Origin: Synechococcus sp. AG-679-A04
GTDB lineage: Bacteria > Cyanobacteriota > Cyanobacteriia > PCC-6307 > Cyanobiaceae
Reading direction: 5' to 3'
NCBI GenBank assembly: GCA_003210775.1
Contig: QCUI01000011.1
Coordinates: 1-41,216, forward strand
DNA length: 41,216 nucleotides
Shown: in pieces, positions 14,765-22,975 of the stretch
Layout: the number at the start of each line of letters is the position of its first letter
Numbering within the stretch: the stretch's first letter is position 1
The notes under the pieces: generated by a model
Told to the model about the DNA's origin: nothing
What the model saw: the letters and a program-made list of their open reading frames with translations, nothing else
The model's database searches: none
Program-made: the position numbers and the translations under genes

Positions 14765-15025
14765 CTTGGGTGATAAGGCTGACTTCACCCCATCTCCCTT
14801 AATAGGGTCAGGCAGCAACAGGGGCTGCTTGACGGGAGAAACGTACGATTTTGTTCGCAGTTACGGGATTTGCTCTGACCGAGCAGGCTTCAGTCACCCT
14901 CCTTATGCCCCGTCGAAACCATTGCAGCCCCTTGAAGGGGGAATGGAGCTGAGCGGAATCGAACCGCTGTCCGAAACACTGGTGTGGATCACCTAGTCCG
15001 GTCAAGACCGAACCTTGTCATTCTG
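14765..15025 (-). ncRNA. ssrA: tmRNA, circularly permuted two-piece form
   Basis: Read on the minus strand, the acceptor half comes first. It ends with the T-arm GGACAGCGGTTCGATTCCGC and the acceptor strand CAGCTCCA, the discriminator A being at 14944. After a 12-base spacer the 5' strand begins at 14931 with GGGGCTG, which pairs with CAGCTCC. The tag frame follows at 14858-14808: ANKIVRFSRQAAPVAA and a stop, the form known from marine Synechococcus. CCA is not encoded. tmRNA with SmpB rescues stalled ribosomes and tags the nascent protein for proteolysis. The outer ends are approximate. The gene is a frequent integration site and marks the edge of the accessory half. Confidence 0.93.
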
Positions 15026-15054
15026 ACAGCAGTGGTGAACCGGAGCAGAGGATC

Positions 15055-16248
15055 TTGGGGAGTGAATACAGACAAACGCCGCGACCAATTCATGGCGTCG
15101 CCGTATTGCCCCAGGGTCTCGAAGAAATCGGCAGCCAGGAATTGCAACGACTCGGCGCCAAAGACGTCGCACCATTACGCCGTGCCGCATCGTTTCAAGC
15201 CGACATGGCCTGTCTGTACAGGCTTCACTTGCAATGCCGGCTGCCCTTCAGGTTGCTACGGGAGGTGGCACGCTTCCGCTGCGACGGTCGCGATTCCCTC
15301 TACGACGGAGTTCAGCAGGCCCTTGACTGGGAACGCTGGCTTCATCCATCGATGAGCTTTCGGGTGGATGTGACCGGAACTGCCCCCGGGCTCAATCACA
15401 GCCATTTCACCGCACTCCAGGTGAAAAATGCCTTGATTGATCATCAGCGTGACCTTTGGGGGAAGCGATCGTCCATCGATCTGGACAAACCCGATCTCTG
15501 CCTGCATGTTCACCTGCATCGTGGTGAAGCGATCCTGAGCTTGGATGGCAGTGGCGGCAGCCTGCACCGCAGGGGATACCGAGCCGCTGTTGGTGTAGCT
15601 CCGCTGAAAGAGAACCTGGCCGCAGGGCTGATCACACTGACAGGCTGGGACGGAAGCACCCCTCTGACAGATCCCTGCTGCGGATCGGGAACACTGCTCA
15701 TCGAAGCCGCAGCGATGGCCCTGCAGCGATTCCCTGCTCTGCATCGCAACTTCCTGCTGGAGTCATGGGCGGATTTCGAACCGGATCTGTGGGATGCAGA
15801 ACAGCGAAGAGCCCAGAAGCGGCAGCAGCCCGTGAACCATCCACCACGAATCCTGGGCTATGAGCAAGATTCAGAAATTGCCCAGCAGGCAAGAGACAAC
15901 GTCAACGCAGCTGGCCTGAAGGATGTGATCGAAATCGTTGAAGCCGATTTCAGAGATGCACCGGCTCCGGACGATGACCACGGCGTGGTGGTCTGCAATC
16001 CGCCCTATGGAGTGCGACTGGGCCATAGCACTGAGCTTCAAGAGCTCTACAGAGAGCTGGGAGCAGTGTTGAAACAAGATTACGGCGGCTGGGACCTGTG
16101 GCTTCTCAGCGGCAATCGAGAACTAACCGGAGCACTGCGGCTTAAAGCAAAGCGCAGAATCCCCGTGAATAACGGCGGATTGGATTGCCGTTGGCTGCAT
16201 TACGAGCTGAACAAGCGTTCAGGGGAGTCCATCATCCAGGAGAACTAA
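15055..16248 (+). CDS. rlmL: THUMP-domain rRNA guanine-N2 methyltransferase (RlmL-like)
   Basis: This 397-aa enzyme is predicted to methylate 23S rRNA guanine (the RlmL N-terminal type, m2G2445) with S-adenosylmethionine. Residues about 45-160 form a THUMP-like RNA-binding region (FRVDVTGTAPGLNHSHFTAL; GGSLHRRGYR). The catalytic domain contains DPCCGSGTLLIEAAAMA for cofactor binding and the VVCNPPYGVRLG catalytic N-P-P-Y. E. coli RlmKL carries an extra C-terminal RlmK domain that is absent here. Start at a TTG (15055), three bases after an AGGA. The gene diverges from ssrA, leaving almost no space for two promoters. The exact rRNA site is inferred from family. Confidence 0.85.
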   Translation: MGSEYRQTPRPIHGVAVLPQGLEEIGSQELQRLGAKDVAPLRRAASFQADMACLYRLHLQCRLPFRLLREVARFRCDGRDSLYDGVQQALDWERWLHPSMSFRVDVTGTAPGLNHSHFTALQVKNALIDHQRDLWGKRSSIDLDKPDLCLHVHLHRGEAILSLDGSGGSLHRRGYRAAVGVAPLKENLAAGLITLTGWDGSTPLTDPCCGSGTLLIEAAAMALQRFPALHRNFLLESWADFEPDLWDAEQRRAQKRQQPVNHPPRILGYEQDSEIAQQARDNVNAAGLKDVIEIVEADFRDAPAPDDDHGVVVCNPPYGVRLGHSTELQELYRELGAVLKQDYGGWDLWLLSGNRELTGALRLKAKRRIPVNNGGLDCRWLHYELNKRSGESIIQEN

Positions 16249-16259
16249 ACGCAGGCAAT

Positions 16260-16658
16260 TCATTTGCCGAGGACTGCCCGCGTGGTTCGCATCAGACCTT
16301 CCAGTGTCTGAGGCAGATACGGTCCTTTGGCAAGCTGACCTCCAATCCGCAGGCTGAATCCGGCCACCACCAGATTGAGAATCACCATCGCCAGCAACGA
16401 TTGGATTAACGACCAACTCCAGGATTCCAGCATCCACACCAGTAGGGCTGCTTCTCCAGCAACAAGGGCCAGCAGCATCAACGTGCCTCCCATGGCAAGA
16501 AACACACCGCCACTGATCAGGCGCCGTTTCTCGCGATCCACTTCTTGCAGAGCAATACGGACATGCAGATCCATCACCGAGCCCGCGAGTGCCGTGACCC
16601 GGCCTGCAGCTCCAAGCCCTCTGGAGCGCTGTTGCTCGGAACGGGTCGGTTCACTCAT
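16260..16658 (-). CDS. Phage-holin-family (DUF1469/YqjE-like) membrane protein
   Basis: This 132-aa protein has a charged N-terminus, a helical segment (VMDLHVRIALQEVDREKRRL) and two strong membrane segments (LISGGVFLAMGGTLMLLALV and SLLAMVILNLVVAGFSL). It matches the small holin-X/YqjE-type family, whose role is not firmly known. Its start overlaps the stop of the upstream DUF883-like gene by four bases (ATGA), so the two are translated together. The same pairing of YqjD-like and YqjE-like genes is seen in E. coli, which supports the call. The name holin here does not imply lysis. Confidence 0.75.
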   Translation of the reverse strand: MSEPTRSEQQRSRGLGAAGRVTALAGSVMDLHVRIALQEVDREKRRLISGGVFLAMGGTLMLLALVAGEAALLVWMLESWSWSLIQSLLAMVILNLVVAGFSLRIGGQLAKGPYLPQTLEGLMRTTRAVLGK

Positions 16659-17095
16659 GAGGATCTCCGGCCACCGGTGAGTAGGGCACCCACCAAAATT
16701 CCTACCCCAGCCGCGACAGCCAGTGACATCAGGGGTCTTTCACGCACGGGTTTCTCCAGCTTCGGCCTGAGAGTGCGGTTGAGCTCATCAAGCAGATGCT
16801 CAAGCTGCTCCTCCAGCGGATCAAGATTGTCAGCCAGGTTGCGGGTGCGATCTCCGGCCTGATCAAGCAAGTCCTCGAGCTGGACAGTGACAAGGCTCGC
16901 AGCCCGGTCGCTTTGGGAAGAAATCAGATGAACCACCTCATCGAAACTGCCGCGGGTGGCTTCAAGTGCTTGGTGGGTGACCTCAGGCCAGCGCTTTTTG
17001 ATCTCTGGCAAGAGACTCTCAAAGCGATCCCGAAAGCTGTAAGCCAGATCCTGGGAGTCCGCAGACGCATCGGCTGATGAGGGAGCTGAATCCAT
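16655..17095 (-). CDS. DUF883/YqjD-like membrane-anchored helical protein
   Basis: This 146-aa protein has a long, charged helical body (LEDLLDQAGDRTRNLADNLD, then EEQLEHLLDELNRTLRP). It ends in a C-terminal anchor with the family pattern ERPLMSLAVAAGVGILVGAL followed by RR. In enterobacteria YqjD and ElaB sit in the inner membrane and bind ribosomes in stationary phase; whether that holds here is unknown. It is the first gene of a two-gene unit with the holin-family protein. Start ATG at 17095. Confidence 0.75.
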   Translation of the reverse strand: MDSAPSSADASADSQDLAYSFRDRFESLLPEIKKRWPEVTHQALEATRGSFDEVVHLISSQSDRAASLVTVQLEDLLDQAGDRTRNLADNLDPLEEQLEHLLDELNRTLRPKLEKPVRERPLMSLAVAAGVGILVGALLTGGRRSS

Positions 17096-17150
17096 GGCGA
17101 TCCTGACGGCCTACTGCAGGCTAAGGGTGGTAACTGTGAGATGAAACCCA

Positions 17151-17570
17151 TTGACATTGGTGGGACATCAGTTGCGCTACGCCCTTCTGGAGCATTTAGG
17201 AGCCCCGGACGACCCGGGCGGCTGCCACCTCGATCTGTTGCTTGAGGACGGAGACAGCTGCCGCAGCTGGCGGCTGGAGGCGATTCCGCGTTTGAACGGT
17301 CCTGCAGTGCAAGCCACACCTCTGCCCCCTCACAGACTGGTTTGGCTGGATCGTGAGGCAGCCTCTGTGTCCGGCAACAGGGGGTGGGCGCGACGGGTCG
17401 TGGCAGGCAAAATGCGAAGCAGCCTGCCCGCTGATGCCAGTCAGCCCATTAAGGTAGAGCTGGAAGGGATGGCCGTAATCGGCCTCAGCGAGCCGGTTGT
17501 TCTGGAAATCGCAGCAGAAAAGTGCCGCATGCGCACTCCCAGTGACCAAAGCACTGCAAACAGCACTTGA
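17151..17570 (+). CDS. Conserved-looking hypothetical protein upstream of smc
   Basis: This 139-aa soluble protein was not recognised. It reads like a small mixed alpha/beta domain (HQLRYALLEHLG, LDLLLEDGDSCRSWRLEAIP, PHRLVWLDREAASVSGNRGW, then KVELEGMAVIGLSEPVVLEI). The start is uncertain: TTG at 17151 or 17157, or GTG at 17160, are all in frame. It lies 50 bases before smc in the same direction and may share its transcript. GC-rich codon use matches the core genome. No catalytic motif is visible. Confidence 0.6.
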   Translation: MTLVGHQLRYALLEHLGAPDDPGGCHLDLLLEDGDSCRSWRLEAIPRLNGPAVQATPLPPHRLVWLDREAASVSGNRGWARRVVAGKMRSSLPADASQPIKVELEGMAVIGLSEPVVLEIAAEKCRMRTPSDQSTANST

Positions 17571-17620
17571 GCTTTTTCAAGGCTCCGCTAATTTCAGACG
17601 GCTGACAGCCGTGTCCCCTG

Positions 17621-20600
17621 TTGGTACACATCAATCAGGTCGGGCTGACACAGTTCAAGTCCTTCGGGGGGGCGATGAGCATCCCCCTGGAACCCGGTTT
17701 CACGGTGGTGACCGGGCCTAACGGATCCGGCAAGAGCAACATTCTCGATGGAGTGTTGTTCTGTCTTGGTCTGGCCAACAGCAAAGGCATGCGTGCTGAT
17801 CGCCTGCCCGATCTGGTCAACAGCAATGTGCTGAAGGCCGGCAAGTCAGCAGAAACCACAGTGAGTGTCCGTTTCGACCTGTCCGAGTGGCGGCCTGACG
17901 CGGCTGAGGAAGGTCTGGAGCCCCCGGAGGAGGGGCCATGGATCCGCGCCGATCAAACGGAATGGACCGTCACACGCAAGTTGCGCGTGATGCCAGGAGG
18001 TTCCTACAGCAGCAGCTACAGCGCGGATGGGGTCCCGTGCAATCTCCAGCAATTGCAAACCCAGCTGCGCCGACTGCGCATCGACCCTGAGGGCAGCAAC
18101 GTGGTGATGCAAGGGGATGTGACCCGCATCGTTTCGATGAGTAACCGCGATCGTCGCGGCCTGATCGATGAGCTGGCTGGTGTGGCGCTGTTCGACACCC
18201 GCATTGAACAGACCCGGCGCAAACTCGATGAAGTTCAGGAGCGCCAGGAGCGCTGCCGCATTGTTGAGCAAGAACTACTGGCAGCGCGACAGCGGCTCGA
18301 AAAAGACTGCGCCAAAGCCAGGGCCTATCAGGAACTCAAGGAACAGCTGCAGCTCGGCCGCCGACAGGAGCTGGTATTGGCCTTCGAAGCGGCTCAGGCT
18401 GAACGTCGACGCCTTCAGCAGCGACAGGAAGAGCTGAGCGCCAAGGAGGAGAGCGATGCCCGGTCGATCGAGCAACGCGACATCAGCCTTGAGGACGCGG
18501 CGGGGCGACTGCAGACCCTTCAAGAGAGCGTCAAGGCCCTCGGTGAGGACCAACTGCTGAGCGTGCAGGCTGAACTGGCCGGGCTGGATCCACAGAGCCG
18601 CGAACTGGAACGGCAAGCTGGCCAGCATCAGCAGGAAGGTCAACGCCTGCAGGGACTACGCCATCAACTGCAGGCCCGCCGCGGCCAGCTGCAAGCTGAA
18701 ACGGAAGACCTGCGCCTCAACACCAACAACGGATTGCTGGAGAAAGCCGAGCAGGACTGCAGAGATGCGGAAGCAGCCGTGGAACTCTCCCGGCGGCGGC
18801 TGGGGGAGGTAGCAGGCCGCTCAGGAACCTGGCTCGAAGAGCAAAAGCAGCGCTCCGGTCGACGCCAGGAACTTCAAGGTCGCATCACTCCACTGCAGGA
18901 GGAACGTCAACAGCTGCTGGAACGACTTCGACAGGACGAAGAACGGCATCTGGAGCTGGCACAGGAACGTGATCAAGACGGAGCGGAAGACCAGCGGGTC
19001 CAGACCCTGCTGGAGCAGCTCGAGCAGGAGTGGCAGACGCTGCTGGAGTCGGTCCAAAGCGGCAGAGAGCAACTTCAGCAACTGCTGGAGTCGGTCGCGA
19101 TCCAGCAACGCACCCGTTCCAGGCTTGAGCAGGAACAAACGCGGCTCGAGCGCGACATTGCCCGACACGACAGCCGCCGGGAAGCCCTGCAGGAAAGCAG
19201 GGGCACTGGAGCACTGAGGCTCCTGCTCGAATCGGGCCTGGAAGGCATTCACGGTCATGTGGCGCAGCTTGGTGAGGTTGATGAACGCCATCGCCTGGCT
19301 CTTGAAGTGGCTGCTGGCGCGAGGATGGCTCAGGTGGTAGTCGACGATGACCGCATCGCTGCTCGCGCAATCGATCTTCTGAAAAGTCGGCGCGCCGGTC
19401 GACTCACCTTCCTGCCGCTCAACAAGATCAGAGCTCCTGGCGCGGGGGCTGCGGCAGCCGTAGCTCGTGGACGCAGCCCCCAGGCGGGTGCAGGTGGTGG
19501 CCAGATGGGACGCGCTGTGGACCTGATCCGCTATGAAGCGATCTACGCGGACGTGTTCGCCTATGTCTTCGGTGACACTCAGGTGTTCAGCGATCTGGGC
19601 AGTGCCAGACAGTTCCTAGGCCGTTCGCGGGCCGTCACCCTCGAAGGTGAGTTACTTGAAAAAAGTGGTGCCATGACCGGCGGAAGCTTCTCGCAACGCG
19701 GAGGCGGGCTGAGCTTTGGTGCGAGCAGTGATGGCGATGAAGCAGCCCCACTGCGCCAGCGGCTGCTGGAGCTCGGAGAGAGCCTGGTCGCCTGTCGGAG
19801 GGAAGAACAAAGGCTGGTGGAGGCCGTGGATCAGCAGCGGCCAACACTGCGCCAACTGGAGCAGCGCCAGGCCGCTCTGGAAGCAGAACGCCAGGCGGCC
19901 AAGCGTTCGCATGGTCCGCTGCTCGAAAGAGTGCAGCAGCGTCAACGCAAACTCAGCGAACTACAGCAGGCCCAGCAGAAACACCGTCTGAGGCTTGATC
20001 AGCTTGAGACGAGCCTGACCCCGCTGCAAACGGAACTCAATCAGCTCAATTCCCAGGAATCCAGCCTCGAAGCCAATGGAGATGCCGAGGGTTGGCAAGC
20101 TCTGCAGCAGGATCTTGAACGGGTGGACGCAGGCCTTGAGGCCGCGCGCCAGCAACGTGATGCGCTGCTGCAAAAGGAGCGCGACCGACAGCTCTCACAA
20201 CAGAGACTCGGAGATCAGCAGCAGGCCATCGAACGGGAGGAAACGTCGCTTCAGCAAGCTGTTCAAGCTCTCTCGGAAGCTCATGGCCAGTGGCGTGAAC
20301 AGCAACAGGCGTTGAAGACCCGCAGAGATGCACTGGAAACGCAGCAGCAGGAACTGCAAACCCGGTTTGGGGAAGAGCGACGCGCCAGAGATGAAGCGGA
20401 GGCTGCCGTCGCTGAACAGAGGCAGGCTCTGCAGCAGGCCCGTTGGGAACTGGAGCGCCTTCGCGAGGAGCGCACCTCACTCGAGGAGCAACTCCGTAGT
20501 GGCGGACTCCGCTTGGATGAGCTGCGGGCCACGCTCCCTGATCCACTGCCGGAGATTGCCGACGAGCTGCGTGAAAGTGGTCTGGAGAGCCTTCAGGAAC

Positions 20601-21226
20601 GCTTGCAGCAATTGCAGCTGCGCATGGAAGCCCTGGAACCGGTGAACATGCTGGCCCTGGAGGAGCTGGAAGAACTCGAACAACGCCTGGGCGACCTTGG
20701 TGAACGGTTGGATGTGCTCAGCCAAGAGCGGGAAGAACTGCTGTTGAGGATCGAAACCGTGGCCACGCTGCGTCAGGAAGCCTTCATGGAAGCCTTTGAG
20801 GCGGTCGACAGCCATTTCCGCGAAATCTTCGCCAGCCTTTCTGATGGCGATGGCAAGCTTCAACTCGACAATCCAGACGACCCTCTCGAAGGCGGCCTCA
20901 CACTCGTGGCCCATCCCAAAGGCAAAGCCGTCAGGCGACTAGCGGCAATGTCTGGTGGAGAGAAGTCTCTCACCGCACTCAGCTTTCTGTTCGCTCTGCA
21001 GCGCTTCCGTCCGTCGCCTTTCTATGCCCTCGATGAGGTGGACAGCTTCCTGGACGGCGTCAATGTGGAACGTCTGGCGTCCCTGATTGCCCGCCAGGCC
21101 GAACAGGCTCAGTTCCTGGTGGTGAGTCACCGCCGCCCCATGATCGGAGCATCCACACGCACCATCGGCGTCACCCAGGCCCGCGGTGCCCATACTCAAG
21201 TCGTGGGACTTCCCGATGCAGCCTGA
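17621..21226 (+). CDS. smc: Chromosome segregation ATPase SMC
   Basis: This 1201-aa protein has the full SMC plan. A head with Walker A (TGPNGSGKSN, residues 31-40) is followed by a long coiled coil rich in Gln, Glu and Arg. The hinge lies at about 535-690 (GIHGHVAQLGEVDERHRLAL; LTFLPLNKIRAP; GAMTGGSFSQRGGG). The returning coil leads to the second half of the head, with the ABC signature MSGGEKSLTAL near 1108 and Walker B FYALDEVDSFLDG. SMC dimers with ScpA and ScpB compact and separate chromosomes; scpA and scpB are not in the window. Start is a TTG at 17621, giving MVHINQVGLTQFKSFGG, the usual SMC beginning. Confidence 0.97.
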   Translation: MVHINQVGLTQFKSFGGAMSIPLEPGFTVVTGPNGSGKSNILDGVLFCLGLANSKGMRADRLPDLVNSNVLKAGKSAETTVSVRFDLSEWRPDAAEEGLEPPEEGPWIRADQTEWTVTRKLRVMPGGSYSSSYSADGVPCNLQQLQTQLRRLRIDPEGSNVVMQGDVTRIVSMSNRDRRGLIDELAGVALFDTRIEQTRRKLDEVQERQERCRIVEQELLAARQRLEKDCAKARAYQELKEQLQLGRRQELVLAFEAAQAERRRLQQRQEELSAKEESDARSIEQRDISLEDAAGRLQTLQESVKALGEDQLLSVQAELAGLDPQSRELERQAGQHQQEGQRLQGLRHQLQARRGQLQAETEDLRLNTNNGLLEKAEQDCRDAEAAVELSRRRLGEVAGRSGTWLEEQKQRSGRRQELQGRITPLQEERQQLLERLRQDEERHLELAQERDQDGAEDQRVQTLLEQLEQEWQTLLESVQSGREQLQQLLESVAIQQRTRSRLEQEQTRLERDIARHDSRREALQESRGTGALRLLLESGLEGIHGHVAQLGEVDERHRLALEVAAGARMAQVVVDDDRIAARAIDLLKSRRAGRLTFLPLNKIRAPGAGAAAAVARGRSPQAGAGGGQMGRAVDLIRYEAIYADVFAYVFGDTQVFSDLGSARQFLGRSRAVTLEGELLEKSGAMTGGSFSQRGGGLSFGASSDGDEAAPLRQRLLELGESLVACRREEQRLVEAVDQQRPTLRQLEQRQAALEAERQAAKRSHGPLLERVQQRQRKLSELQQAQQKHRLRLDQLETSLTPLQTELNQLNSQESSLEANGDAEGWQALQQDLERVDAGLEAARQQRDALLQKERDRQLSQQRLGDQQQAIEREETSLQQAVQALSEAHGQWREQQQALKTRRDALETQQQELQTRFGEERRARDEAEAAVAEQRQALQQARWELERLREERTSLEEQLRSGGLRLDELRATLPDPLPEIADELRESGLESLQERLQQLQLRMEALEPVNMLALEELEELEQRLGDLGERLDVLSQEREELLLRIETVATLRQEAFMEAFEAVDSHFREIFASLSDGDGKLQLDNPDDPLEGGLTLVAHPKGKAVRRLAAMSGGEKSLTALSFLFALQRFRPSPFYALDEVDSFLDGVNVERLASLIARQAEQAQFLVVSHRRPMIGASTRTIGVTQARGAHTQVVGLPDAA

Positions 21227-21286
21227 ACAGCCAGCGCAGGGTCCTTGCGCCAAAATGTCACGAATCCCTCCGGCTGAGGCCCGCGG

Positions 21287-22495
21287 TTGAGCTTGTCGTC
21301 AACTCCCAATGACCCCTTGGCGAACGTGCCCAGTGACCGCCTCTGGTTGAGGTCGGAACTGATGGGAACGCAGGTGATTACTCGCGACAGCGGACGTCGC
21401 CTGGGCGTGGTGGGTGAAGTGGTCGTGGATATAGACCGCCGCGAAGTGGTGGCCTTGGGATTACGCGACAACCCGCTCACCAGGTTTCTGCCGGGCCTGC
21501 CGCGCTGGATGCCCCTCGACCGGATCCGCCAGGTGGGGGATGTGATCCTGGTCGACTCTGCCGACTCCCTGAGCGAAGGCTTTGCAGCGGATCGTTATAG
21601 CCGCATCATCAACTGCCAGGTCATCACGGAATCAGGGCAGCAACTCGGCCGAGTACTGGGCTTCTCGTTCGACATTGAAACCGGTGAACTGACCACCCTG
21701 GTGATGGGGGCTTTGGGTGTGCCACTTCTGGGTGAAGGGGTGCTGAGCACCTGGGAGATTCCTGTCGACGAAATCGTCAGCAGCGGTGCTGACCGGATCA
21801 TCGTTTACGAGGGAGCCGAAGACAAACTCAAACAACTCAACAGTGGCTTCCTCGAAAAGCTGGGTGTGGGAGGAGCTAGCTGGGAGGAGCAAGAGAGGGA
21901 GCGCTACCGCCTCAACGTTGTACCCGTCGAAAACCAGCTCAGCTCTGGGCAGCCAGCGGAGACGGCACCACGCCAGCTCGAGGCCTCTCAGGTCGAACGG
22001 TTTGAAGCCGAACAACCGGAACTGGAATATGTGGAGCTGGAACAGCCTCGGGAACAGGACCTGCGGAGACGCCGCTACCTCGATGAACTGCCCATGGATG
22101 AACCCGAGACCTATCGGGAGCCGGAGCGCTATTCCAGACGCGAGCCTCAGCCTGAAGATCGTCGTTACCAGACTCAGGAACAGGACGAGCGTTTCTACCG
22201 GGAGACCGAGCCCTCCCGCTATCCAAACCCCCTGGGCGAAAGGGATTCATCCAGCTACGAGGAACGTCCGCGATATGAGGAACGTCCGCGCTACGACGAA
22301 CGTCCCCGTCCAGCTTCCAGGCGCCCTGTGGAACGTCCAGGTGCGCCGCTGGATGTTGAACCGATGGATGTTGAACCAGTGGATATCGGACCCATGGATC
22401 GCCGACCACTGGAGCTGGAGCCAAAAAGGCGCGAAACATGGAACAACGACCAACCGGACAGGGCCTCAGCAGAGCCCGTTGAAGATCCCTGGTGA
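21287..22495 (+). CDS. PRC-barrel domain protein with long disordered tail
   Basis: This 402-aa protein begins with two PRC-barrel-like domains (LMGTQVITRDSGRRLGVVGE at about 25-44 and NCQVITESGQQLGRVLGFSF at about 109-128), ending near residue 195. PRC barrels bind RNA or protein partners, as in RimM and photosynthetic reaction-centre H subunits. The second half is charged and disordered, rich in Glu, Arg, Pro and Tyr. It includes tandem EERPRYDERPRP-type and MDVEPVDIGPMD-type repeats, visible as DNA repeats at about 22255-22400. Start is a TTG at 21287. It follows smc by 60 bases. Its partner is unknown. Confidence 0.8.
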   Translation: MSLSSTPNDPLANVPSDRLWLRSELMGTQVITRDSGRRLGVVGEVVVDIDRREVVALGLRDNPLTRFLPGLPRWMPLDRIRQVGDVILVDSADSLSEGFAADRYSRIINCQVITESGQQLGRVLGFSFDIETGELTTLVMGALGVPLLGEGVLSTWEIPVDEIVSSGADRIIVYEGAEDKLKQLNSGFLEKLGVGGASWEEQERERYRLNVVPVENQLSSGQPAETAPRQLEASQVERFEAEQPELEYVELEQPREQDLRRRRYLDELPMDEPETYREPERYSRREPQPEDRRYQTQEQDERFYRETEPSRYPNPLGERDSSSYEERPRYEERPRYDERPRPASRRPVERPGAPLDVEPMDVEPVDIGPMDRRPLELEPKRRETWNNDQPDRASAEPVEDPW

Positions 22496-22522
22496 ATCAA
22501 TCAGTGCAGAGCTGTAGCCCAA

Positions 22523-22948
22523 TCAGGGATTAGCACCATCCTTGAACTGCAGTGAAGCGCTGTTGACGCAGTAGCGCTGTCCGGTAGGGGCCGGTCCATC
22601 ACTGAACACGTGTCCGAGGTGTGAATCGCAGCGTGCGCAGATAATTTCTCTGCGCACCATTCCATGGGTGCGATCTTCTTTGGTGACGATGGCTCCAGAA
22701 CTAACTCCCTGCCAGAAACTGGGCCACCCGGTACCGGAGTCGAATTTGGTATCGGAACTAAACAAAGGGACGTCACAGCAGACGCAGTGGTAGGTGCCGC
22801 TGTCCTTAAGGTTCCAGTAAGCACCAGTGAAGGCTCGTTCCGTACCCCCCTTTCGAGCCACCTGGAACTGCTCAGGAGTCAACTGCTGCTTCCACTCCTC
22901 AGGGGAGCGTTCAACGCGATCGCCGCCAGTGTTTGAGGGAGTGGTCAT
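22523..22948 (-). CDS. msrB: Peptide-methionine (R)-S-oxide reductase MsrB
   Basis: This enzyme reduces methionine-R-sulfoxide in proteins, repairing oxidative damage. All key parts are present: two zinc-binding Cys pairs (HCVCCDVPLF and CARCDSHLGHVF), the substrate motif GTGWPSFW, and the catalytic Cys in RYCVNSASLQF. The ATG at 22948 gives 141 aa (MTTPSNTGGD); a longer frame begins at a TTG (22972) but adds nothing typical. It is transcribed away from the LpxB-like gene's end, 27 bases downstream of it on the same strand. Confidence 0.95.
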   Translation of the reverse strand: MTTPSNTGGDRVERSPEEWKQQLTPEQFQVARKGGTERAFTGAYWNLKDSGTYHCVCCDVPLFSSDTKFDSGTGWPSFWQGVSSGAIVTKEDRTHGMVRREIICARCDSHLGHVFSDGPAPTGQRYCVNSASLQFKDGANP

Positions 22949-22975
22949 GCACTGATCAGAAATTAGTGTCAAAAG

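Noticed and set aside
14369-14773. Plus-strand open frame of 134 codons
   Set aside because: Arg/Gly/Ser-rich content typical of a GC-rich shadow frame; it overlaps the better frame at 14424-14714 and runs to the end of the ssrA region.
16260-16658. Holin-family gene as evidence of a prophage
   Set aside because: It is paired with a YqjD-like gene in GC-rich core sequence next to smc; this is a housekeeping arrangement, not a lysis cassette.
18821-20914. Several long minus-strand frames inside smc
   Set aside because: They are complements of the repetitive Gln/Glu/Leu codons of the coiled coil and show no independent start signals or family patterns.
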